A DNA stretch of 64,000 bases. Source: Flavivirga aquatica. Its GTDB lineage: Bacteria; Bacteroidota; Bacteroidia; Flavobacteriales; Flavobacteriaceae. The stretch is taken from contig NZ_MDJD01000054.1 in the NCBI RefSeq assembly GCF_001747085.1, positions 124,001-188,000 of the forward strand, in the 5' to 3' direction. The notes under the pieces were generated by a model that did not search any database, was not told the origin of the DNA, and saw only the letters and a list, made by a program, of their open reading frames with translations. Shown piece after piece: positions 25,388 through 33,711 of this stretch (positions are counted from its first letter, which is position 1; each line of letters starts with the position of its first letter). Made by a program: the position numbers and the translations under genes.

Positions 25388-27646
25388 TTAAAATGGATAC
25401 CCTATAGCGAAGTTTAGAATGGCATTCTTTCTATCAAATTCAAACACTTTTGACTCTGGAATAGGTTTGTGAACGGGCGCAGCCCAATCTAGTCTAATAA
25501 CAAAACTCTGTATGTCTAGACGTATGCCAAATCCTGTTCCCATAGCTAATTCATTAATAAAATTAGATGAAAATTGCCCACCAACTATGGTCTCATTTTC
25601 ATTTAACAGCCACACATTTCCTGCATCAAAGAAAAAAGCACCTTTTAAATAAGAAAATAGCGGAAAACGATATTCTATATTTGCTTCTAATTTAACATCT
25701 CCAGAGCTATCAAAAAAGGCTGCTGTATCTGTATTGTTAGCAATGTAAGTACCAGGTCCTATGGAACGTGTACTAAAGGCACGAATACTGTATGCTCCTC
25801 CAGAAAAAAATTGTTTGGAGAAAGGCAGAATATCCGAATTCCCATAAGGTACCCCTATCCCTCCATACAATCTTGTTACCAAAAGGTTTTCATCGCCTAA
25901 GTCAAACTTATACCGCACATCGGTATCTACTTTTACATATTGGGCATATTCCAATCCTAGAATAGTGTTTTTACCATCCTCGTTTCTGTTTCCTTTAAAT
26001 AAGCTTAATGTATTTCCTACTAGTTCTAAATTACTTCTAATAAAAATAGGGTGGCGCTTACTAGGACTGTTTAATTCATTATATGTAAAACTGTATGTAA
26101 GTCCTGAAATTAATTCTTGATTAAAACTGTTTTTTAAGAATGGATTTTCATCTAATATAACATTGAATGCATCAGTACTGTTAGATAGCTTTATAAAACT
26201 AGTACTAATTGGATCAAACTCGTGGTACACAAAACTGTTTGCCTGCCATCCATACCCAAAACTATTATTAAAAGAGCTTAAGCTATAAAGTTTACTTCGG
26301 TTTAAATACTCTAATCCTAAACTGATTTTTGTTTTTGGAATGGCATAATCAAATTGTTGGGATAGTTTTATTGGAAATAGAAGTCTCGGAAATATTAAAT
26401 CGCCCATCAATCCAAGTTGTGTACTACTCAATCCATTATTAATATTACTTATGGCTTGTGTTTCAAACCCAAACTTACCTGTAATCTTAATGGTTTCGCC
26501 TCCTTTAAATAGGTTTCTATTCGTGTAGGCCAATGCCAATGCTGGTCCAGTAAAACTACTGGATTTTGTGTTTATCTGTAGTTCTGTACTTAAGGATTGT
26601 TTATTTAATGGAGATAGGTAAACATTAGCATTAAGTTTCCCTATACTATCCATTTCTTTTACAGATTGATTTTCTTCAAACTTTACGTTTACAAATTTAT
26701 AAATACCAATAGATGATAATCGCCTGCTGGTGGATTTAAACTTTTTAGGATCGTATTTTTGTCCTTCAGCAAAAAGAAAATAGGGTTTTAACCTATTTGG
26801 TTTAAAAAATAAAGAGTCTTGTATAAAATTTATATTTTCAATAGCTACTGTATCTCTTTGATTTTTATTTTGCAAGCCATAGTTTGGAAATACATTTACC
26901 TTATTTATTTCGTATGGTATAATTGCCTTTTTAGGCACCTCTTTTTTTAACCTTAAGAATAGATCAAAACGCTTTGTTTTATATTGATTTGTATCTGCTT
27001 CAAAAATTAAAAAGTCTGGGTTAAAATTATAATACCCTTTAGATTTTAAATAAAAGTCTATACGTTCTCTTTCTAGTGTTAATTTAGCAAGATTAAAGGG
27101 GTCTCCTTTTTTAAGTATTGATGTTTCTATTATTTCTTTTATGGCCTTAAAAATTGGTAGTGAATCATTATAAACCTTATACGTTTCTAACCTGTACGGT
27201 GTATATAACTTTATGCTGTAAGTAACCTCACTTTTATACTTTTGGTTTGTAACTTGCGATATGACTTCACTATTAAAAAACCCTAAATTATCTAACCTGT
27301 TTTTTATGAGTTCTTTTGTTCGATTTATATTTACAGAAGACAAATAAACGGGGTCTTCTTTTGTCTTTTTATGAATAAATCTATAAATAAACCCAGGCTT
27401 ACCTTTTTCTACTTTATAGTATGCGAGTAACCCTAATTTAGCACCAAGTACACTGATGTTGGGCTGCGGACGTAATAAGAGTTCTAACTCTTTTTCTATG
27501 TCTTTAAGGGCTTCTATTTTGTGCTCTGAATTTATCTTAAAAGTAGCACCCGTGTACAACTTTTCATTCTCTGGAATAAAACGTTTTACACCGCAGGCAC
27601 TCACCAATATTGAAAGGACAATTAATATAATTAAAGGTTTCTTCAT
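25388..27646 (-). CDS. tamL: Translocation and assembly module lipoprotein TamL (BamA/TamA family)
   Basis: A 752-residue outer-membrane protein with a lipoprotein signal (lipobox SACG, Cys18), POTRA-like repeats over about residues 30-380 and a C-terminal Omp85 beta-barrel (GGAYSIRAFSTRSIGPGTY loop 6-type motif, GIRLDIQSFVIRLDWA near the end). TamL is the lipidated TamA counterpart in Bacteroidota and works with TamB in outer-membrane protein or lipid traffic. Its ATG overlaps the tamB stop (ATGA). Confidence 0.92.
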   Translation of the reverse strand: MKKPLIILIVLSILVSACGVKRFIPENEKLYTGATFKINSEHKIEALKDIEKELELLLRPQPNISVLGAKLGLLAYYKVEKGKPGFIYRFIHKKTKEDPVYLSSVNINRTKELIKNRLDNLGFFNSEVISQVTNQKYKSEVTYSIKLYTPYRLETYKVYNDSLPIFKAIKEIIETSILKKGDPFNLAKLTLERERIDFYLKSKGYYNFNPDFLIFEADTNQYKTKRFDLFLRLKKEVPKKAIIPYEINKVNVFPNYGLQNKNQRDTVAIENINFIQDSLFFKPNRLKPYFLFAEGQKYDPKKFKSTSRRLSSIGIYKFVNVKFEENQSVKEMDSIGKLNANVYLSPLNKQSLSTELQINTKSSSFTGPALALAYTNRNLFKGGETIKITGKFGFETQAISNINNGLSSTQLGLMGDLIFPRLLFPIKLSQQFDYAIPKTKISLGLEYLNRSKLYSLSSFNNSFGYGWQANSFVYHEFDPISTSFIKLSNSTDAFNVILDENPFLKNSFNQELISGLTYSFTYNELNSPSKRHPIFIRSNLELVGNTLSLFKGNRNEDGKNTILGLEYAQYVKVDTDVRYKFDLGDENLLVTRLYGGIGVPYGNSDILPFSKQFFSGGAYSIRAFSTRSIGPGTYIANNTDTAAFFDSSGDVKLEANIEYRFPLFSYLKGAFFFDAGNVWLLNENETIVGGQFSSNFINELAMGTGFGIRLDIQSFVIRLDWAAPVHKPIPESKVFEFDRKNAILNFAIGYPF

Positions 27647-30600
27647 TGTTTGTCTTTTATCTCAATTTGGGTGTCATCTTTAGTGACTTCTTCTTTTAGT
27701 TTTCTTTCAAAAAGTTCTTTGAATTTATTGAATTCTTGATTAAAAATCAAAGCTATTCCAGTAATAATCACTTGCCCATCAATAACACTTTCAAATTCAT
27801 TTTTTCTATATCCTTTTATACGCCATTTGTCATCTTCACTAAGCAGATATTGAATAGAAACTGTACCAATTAAAGGTGTTGTTTCTCCTAAATTTTGTGA
27901 GTTTTCTTGAATATCTAAACCACTGCCAACTTCTACAATAAGTTTATCGTTAAAAAGCTTTTTTCTGGCATTAATATCTATTTGCGTTTTATTTTCTGAT
28001 GCATCTCCCTTGTAATCAGTATAACTATCTAATCCAAAATCAAGTTCTAATCCTGTATCTCCTAAAATTTTACTTGAAAAATTATTGAGTTGATTAGATA
28101 GTACATTGTTTACATTGTCTCTAGCAATAGACAATGAGCCTCCACTACTACCATCACTGGTAACAGATGGGAAAAATTGATTGAATACAAGAAGAGAAAA
28201 CACTTGTTTATTAAGGTCTTCTTCTTGCGTGTTTAATTGTTGTACTTGACTATAGACTTCACCTCCAAATTCTCCTCGATTATCTTTTGGAATATCAAGA
28301 TTAAAAGATATTTCGGGCTTCAAAATTTCTCCTTTTAAATTGAGATAGACTAAAAACGGAATTTTCTGTCTGTATTTCCCAACGGTAGTTTTAGATTCTC
28401 TAGTCGTTTTTGTGGCCATTAATCCAGACGCTGCAGTTTTTACCTCATAGATTGCTTTTATGTTCATATCTGCATCAAGAAAATCTCCTTGCCATACGAT
28501 AGAGCTGCCTGGTGCGATCGTAAATTTTCTTTTAACCAGATTGTAAAGACTCACTTCGTAGTGTCCGTATTTAACTTCATACTTTCCAGCAAATAATGTT
28601 GAACCATTAGGTTCTATCCCTAACTGAAAATCACCTGTTCCTGATACTTTAAGATTATCACTTGCCTGCTCGTCTACCACAATATTAAACACGGCATCTT
28701 TATCTATAACCAAGCGCGTATCTATATCGAACCCTTTTAACTTAGATATTACACTTGCTTCTTCGGTTTGTTTGGTAAGTATATCGTCAGGATTCTTCTT
28801 ATTTACAAACACCACGACACCTTCTTTTTCTACAATATCTAATTCGCTCTCAGGAATGACGTAAGTAAAATTAGACGTTTTATTAATTTTTAAACTACCA
28901 TCAATTTTAGGTAATCTTAAATCTCCTGCTATAGTTATATCTGTATCTAGGTTTACGTCTCCGTAAAAAAGACTATTGTCTTGTTTAACAGACTTTAAAA
29001 CTTGTATATTTTTCGCCTTAAGTGACAGTTCGAATACAGGATTCGTATATTTTTTTGTATTTATTTTTCCATCTAAAACCAACGAATTCTTATTCTCGTC
29101 CAATAATGTAAACTGTTTAAAGTAAATGCCGTTATTCTCTAATTTTATGGATTCCTTAGGAAGTAAAAAAACAGTATTAAGGGTATTGACCTTTAATGTG
29201 GCATCATTAAAACCAATATTACCATATAGCCTTGGCTCCTCAACAGTACCTGTTAGCTTTATATTGGCAAACATATTGCCTTTGGTATTAGAAATTTGGT
29301 CTTTGGTAAAACCTTCAATAAGTTTAAGTCCTAGTTTGCTAAGTTTAATATCGAAATCAAGCTGAGATTCTATATTTGAAGGCATATAATCTCCTGTCAT
29401 TTCTAATGCTATACGCTCTCCATTAATATCAAAATCTAGAGTATAGGAAGACTCGTTTTTAGACTTTGCATTTAGGTTTAGTTTACCCAATGGGACTTGC
29501 ATGACTAGAAAATCTGTAATGGATGCATTGGCTATAACCCCCATGTCTTCAAAGGGATTTTCTAATACAACATCACCGTTCAAAATACCTTCTGCCACTG
29601 GGTTTTCTGAATTGAAGATACTAGTAATGGTATTCAGGTTAAAATTCTTAAAAGAGAAGCCTATATGCTCATTGGTTCTTCCTGGCATCGTATTACTTAT
29701 TTCTATTTTCCGATGACCTTGTGTAAGAATGAAGTCTGAAAAATCAATACTATTTGGTGCCATCGCAATTTTGTTAGTAGATGGAATATCCCATGCTTCT
29801 TTATTTAAAACTAAATTGGATGGGATAATATGATAGATGAGCGTATCATTCGTTTTTTTAATTTCAGATTGAATCTGCATTAATTTATCAAGGGCATCAA
29901 AAGCTTGCAAATCTATTACAAGCTTTTCGTCCTTAGTTCCTCCCGCAATAGTTACCTTTTTAATCGCTATAATATCTGCTGTTAATTTTTCTAAATTTAA
30001 ATTGAAATCAAGGGCTTCTTTATCTGAATTCAAGTTAAAATTAAGGCTGTCTATTTCACTTCCTTTATATACAATATGAGGTGCTTTAAGTTTTGCTATC
30101 AAAGATTGTTTGTCCTCATTAAAATCTATAGCTAAATCTATAGTCTTAAATGATTCTAAATCGGACAAGAAGACATCTTTTATAATTGGTGCTTGTTTTA
30201 TTTTGGCATCGAGCGACATCTTTGCGCTAGTTGAATATGTTTTGGTTCTATTTGGACTTACAGCAGTTTCTAATCTGGCTTTTAATGCATTAATAAGCGT
30301 TGTAGGATCCGTGTTAGCTACTAATGTGCCTTCTATCACATTACTTTTAACACTAATATTTGTATCGCTACTATTTACCGTTGCTTCTATAGTAACATCA
30401 GTTAGTGGTATGGTTTTATTGTCTTTTACTGCGATGGCATCTGTAATAATAGATTGTGCTGTAAAGTCATTAGCATTTCCTTTAAAATCGGCATTGATTT
30501 TAAATTTGGTACGTATATCTCCTGTAGTTATACCAAGAGATTTTAAATTTGCTCCTTTAACATCTATAAGGGTATTAAATTGAGGTGCAATGGTATCCAT

Positions 30601-32640
30601 TAAAATTTGAGTATTCATTGCCAAGTCTAGGTTTTCATCTTTAAATAATAGCAATACCGAGCTTTTACCGTTTATAAGATCCCCTTTGAGTGATAGATTT
30701 GAAAAATTGTAATTATTAAACTCTAGTGTTTTAAAGTTTGTAGAGAACGTACTATTAAGTGTATTTAAACTGGAACCACTTCCTTTTATGTCACTTGTAA
30801 ATGCAAGGGTTCCTATCATTTCATTGTTAAGCAGTTTACCTAATTCTAAATTAAGGACATTAATTTTGCCATTAAAAGCAATATTACTTGTATTTCTATA
30901 GTTCCCATTTACATTAATAGTCCCTTCTGATGTAACCAATTGTGCTTTGCCCTTTAAATTATTAAGAGTACCAAATAAATTCCCCGTAAGCTTTATGGTT
31001 TTTGGAAGTGTTATCCCTAAAGCATCTTCTTGAATAAATTTTAGTAAATCGGTACGTTGCGATTTAAAATTTAATTGAGAGATATTCAAATTGAAGTTCT
31101 CTGTTTGGGTTATATTTTTAAAATTTCCATTTACAAGTAATGTCGTATTCTGTCCCCATTTAAGATTGGATTTAGATAATTTTAAATCATTTAAAGTGCC
31201 AACTAAGTGAATATCTCCAGTAAGATCCTTTTGTGATATGATACCTATATATTGATTTGTTTTAAGTTGTGGTGCAAAGAAAAAAGCATCTTTTGGATTG
31301 ATTCTTAAGTTTTTTAAAGACGTTGTCACTTTTATTTCCTCTGGTGCGTTAATGAGATTGTTTAGGGTATTATAATTCAAAATGATTGAACCAGAAGCAT
31401 CATTAGTATTAGTGGCTATTCCTAGATTTGACAATTGGGTTGTATGGTCATTAACTAATGCATTGAATACTATTTTTTTTAATTCAAAACCACTATGTTC
31501 CTTAAAAGAAAGTGTTGCTATTTTCCCAATACCTTTGGTCTCTTTATAGGTAATCTCGCTTGCCTTAAAATGTAAATTGTTTATGTTTATGTCTTCAGGA
31601 TTAAAAACACCTTTTGTTGAGGCACTATTTTTGGCTGTAGCTATTATTGCATTATTCTTAAAATCAATATTTCTCACCTCAATCTCCCATTCTGGCCAAT
31701 CAAAAGTTGTTTGTGATGTTGTCTCTACACCAACATCTTTCTTTGAAGCATTATAGCTTACATCAACTTTAGAATTGGTAAGTCCTATAGTGTTTATCTC
31801 TACTTTTTGATGTTTCAGATCTGCTATTGGTAAAGCAAGAGAAAAATTACCAACGTTTGTTTTAAGTTTAAAGTTATCTGGTTGCGACTGGTAGTCTACA
31901 TTGATATGCTCCATTCTAAAATTTTCAATGGAAACTATAGGCAAAACATTTTTGCTATCTGTAGTGTCTTTAGGAAAAGACAAGGCTTGATCGTAGTTAA
32001 TTTTAGTATTGGATATTTTAAGGTCTTTTAAATCAAACCGCATCTTTTCAAAATCGAGCGTATTCACTTTCAACGAAAAATCGCCCAATTCTAATCTACT
32101 ATTTATTCCATAGACCTCGTCATTATAAGCTATTTTAATGTCGTTAAAATTGATCTTTCCTATGTGAAACGTCGTAGCAGACGTTTCCGTTTCAATTGAA
32201 AGTGTATCTTTTGGAGTAAATGCATCAAAAAGAAATGAAAAATTATAGTTTTCTTTTGTTGTTTTTCGACTAACACTAGCATGTAATCCAGATAACTCTA
32301 GAAAATTAATATTGATTTCTGTACCTCTAACTAATGGCAGTAATTCAATTGAAGCCTCTAAATTTTTTGAATAGAGTAAAGTGTCCCTTTTTTTATCCTC
32401 TAGATAAAATCCTTTTAAAAAAATGTTTCCTGAAAAAGTGATGTATAGTTTTTCAATAGCAACTTTTGTTTTCGTCTTTCCTGAAATATAAGCAGTTGCT
32501 TTGTTTACAATAATATCTTGTCCCCAAGGGCTTCTTATAAAGAGTATTAAGGCAATAAATAATAAGAATAGTCCAAAGATTATTCTCTTTACAACCTTCC
32601 AAAATTTAATCATTTTATTTTTTTTACTTTTTTGAGGCAT
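27643..32640 (-). CDS. tamB: Translocation/assembly module protein TamB
   Basis: A very large (about 1665 aa) AsmA/TamB-type protein with one N-terminal membrane anchor (IIFGLFLLFIALILFI), a long repetitive beta-rich groove region and the C-terminal DUF490/TamB domain (SLFYGDVNLDTDITIAGDL, then GKYEVKYGHYEVSLYNLV and QVFSLLVFNQFFP). It would bridge the periplasm to TamL. I place the start at the Met at 32640 (MPQKSKK), not the upstream 32688; the Met at 32613 (MIKFWKV) is also possible. It is translationally coupled to tamL. Confidence 0.92.
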   Translation of the reverse strand: MPQKSKKNKMIKFWKVVKRIIFGLFLLFIALILFIRSPWGQDIIVNKATAYISGKTKTKVAIEKLYITFSGNIFLKGFYLEDKKRDTLLYSKNLEASIELLPLVRGTEININFLELSGLHASVSRKTTKENYNFSFLFDAFTPKDTLSIETETSATTFHIGKINFNDIKIAYNDEVYGINSRLELGDFSLKVNTLDFEKMRFDLKDLKISNTKINYDQALSFPKDTTDSKNVLPIVSIENFRMEHINVDYQSQPDNFKLKTNVGNFSLALPIADLKHQKVEINTIGLTNSKVDVSYNASKKDVGVETTSQTTFDWPEWEIEVRNIDFKNNAIIATAKNSASTKGVFNPEDININNLHFKASEITYKETKGIGKIATLSFKEHSGFELKKIVFNALVNDHTTQLSNLGIATNTNDASGSIILNYNTLNNLINAPEEIKVTTSLKNLRINPKDAFFFAPQLKTNQYIGIISQKDLTGDIHLVGTLNDLKLSKSNLKWGQNTTLLVNGNFKNITQTENFNLNISQLNFKSQRTDLLKFIQEDALGITLPKTIKLTGNLFGTLNNLKGKAQLVTSEGTINVNGNYRNTSNIAFNGKINVLNLELGKLLNNEMIGTLAFTSDIKGSGSSLNTLNSTFSTNFKTLEFNNYNFSNLSLKGDLINGKSSVLLLFKDENLDLAMNTQILMDTIAPQFNTLIDVKGANLKSLGITTGDIRTKFKINADFKGNANDFTAQSIITDAIAVKDNKTIPLTDVTIEATVNSSDTNISVKSNVIEGTLVANTDPTTLINALKARLETAVSPNRTKTYSTSAKMSLDAKIKQAPIIKDVFLSDLESFKTIDLAIDFNEDKQSLIAKLKAPHIVYKGSEIDSLNFNLNSDKEALDFNLNLEKLTADIIAIKKVTIAGGTKDEKLVIDLQAFDALDKLMQIQSEIKKTNDTLIYHIIPSNLVLNKEAWDIPSTNKIAMAPNSIDFSDFILTQGHRKIEISNTMPGRTNEHIGFSFKNFNLNTITSIFNSENPVAEGILNGDVVLENPFEDMGVIANASITDFLVMQVPLGKLNLNAKSKNESSYTLDFDINGERIALEMTGDYMPSNIESQLDFDIKLSKLGLKLIEGFTKDQISNTKGNMFANIKLTGTVEEPRLYGNIGFNDATLKVNTLNTVFLLPKESIKLENNGIYFKQFTLLDENKNSLVLDGKINTKKYTNPVFELSLKAKNIQVLKSVKQDNSLFYGDVNLDTDITIAGDLRLPKIDGSLKINKTSNFTYVIPESELDIVEKEGVVVFVNKKNPDDILTKQTEEASVISKLKGFDIDTRLVIDKDAVFNIVVDEQASDNLKVSGTGDFQLGIEPNGSTLFAGKYEVKYGHYEVSLYNLVKRKFTIAPGSSIVWQGDFLDADMNIKAIYEVKTAASGLMATKTTRESKTTVGKYRQKIPFLVYLNLKGEILKPEISFNLDIPKDNRGEFGGEVYSQVQQLNTQEEDLNKQVFSLLVFNQFFPSVTSDGSSGGSLSIARDNVNNVLSNQLNNFSSKILGDTGLELDFGLDSYTDYKGDASENKTQIDINARKKLFNDKLIVEVGSGLDIQENSQNLGETTPLIGTVSIQYLLSEDDKWRIKGYRKNEFESVIDGQVIITGIALIFNQEFNKFKELFERKLKEEVTKDDTQIEIKDKQ

Positions 32641-32688
32641 ATTATGTGTTAAATCATAGAATTTAGCATTATAAACACCAAATAACAC

Positions 32689-33205
32689 GTAAATTATCGA
32701 TTACTGATCTAACTTTAGACACGTGATTTATTAAGATTCACTTATTGAACTCATCTTGACATTTTCTATTTCCTAAAAAATGTCTAAAATGAGTTCATTG
32801 TTAACGAACATTTTTTTTCGATAAAAGCATAAAAAATAATTAAACAGGAAATCTTCGACCATAAAAATATTCTCATCAAAAGTATGCGGAAATTTCTACA
32901 CTAACAACATTTTTGTTTTTTATAAATCTCTAAAACCACAAAAAACAGCTATAATATAAAGTATTATTAAACATAGAGTTATTAAACAAACTACTATATA
33001 GATTATATGCATATTTAAAGGAAATTATTAACAAATCATAAAAGAAAAACAAAGCAACATTACAATTCCTTTTTAAAAACCGCTTTTTTTTTGATATTGC
33101 CAGAAAATGAACGTGATGTATAAAAAAGATTGTCCTTTTCAGACAGCCTCTTATTTACTAGACTGTCTCGTCCTGAAATAGCGTTACACTAAATCTTCAA
33201 GTGTA
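32689..33205. other. Gene-free AT-rich region upstream of tamB
   Basis: No gene is supported here. It contains the tamB promoter region, the hairpin at 32747-32796 and, at its right edge (about 33165-33190), the probable end of the IS3-type remnant (TGTCTCGTCCTGAAATAGCG). Confidence 0.5.
32747..32796. repeat. Imperfect inverted repeat upstream of tamB
   Basis: Arms GAACTCATCTTGACATTTT (32747-32765) and AAAATGTCTAAAATGAGTTC (32777-32796) pair with one mismatch and one bulge. This could be an old terminator or an operator. Confidence 0.5.
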
Positions 33206-33485
33206 ATGAAAACAAGCTATGTAAAGCGTACTCAAAAAGACTATACAATGTCTTTTCAAGCTGGGAATTGTATCGGAAATCGAGCGAGGTTTACTTACCC
33301 GTTCTCAGGCAATGTCTAAGTATGGTATTCAAAGTGACTCAACCATCACCAGATGGTTAAAAAAATATGGTAACTTTGATTGGAGCAACCAAAGTTTTAA
33401 ATCAATGGCTAAGAGTCCCCAACAACGAATTATTGAGTTAGAAGAAAAATCAAGCTTTTAGAAAAACAAAAAGCACGAGCAGTTT
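33206..33485 (+). pseudogene. IS3-family OrfA remnant
   Basis: The reconstructed reading is MKTSYVKRTQKDYTMSF, a frameshift, then LGIVSEIERGLLTRSQAMSK, YGIQSDSTITRWLKKYG and SPQQRIIELEE, a typical IS3 OrfA helix-turn-helix and leucine-zipper start. It has at least two frameshifts and no OrfB, so it is a fragment. Confidence 0.8.
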
Positions 33486-33711
33486 GAAGTTTTTTTTATA
33501 TTCAATAAATTAAGAACAGATAACTTATATTATTTCGGATATGAAATACCTCATTCAATTATCTTTTTTACTATTTCTTCTCTATAAAATTTAAACATCT
33601 TCAAGACACTCTCTATTCATTTTAAATTCATTTAAAAGTAATTATTAACTTACACATCTAAGAAGACATTGTTTACGTATATAGTTACTAAACTCATATA
33701 AATTAATAATC

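Noticed and set aside
30110-30583. Long open frames on the plus strand within tamB (also 29126-29365, 29501-29716)
   Set aside because: They are opposite a long, well-supported coding gene and read as composition shadows.
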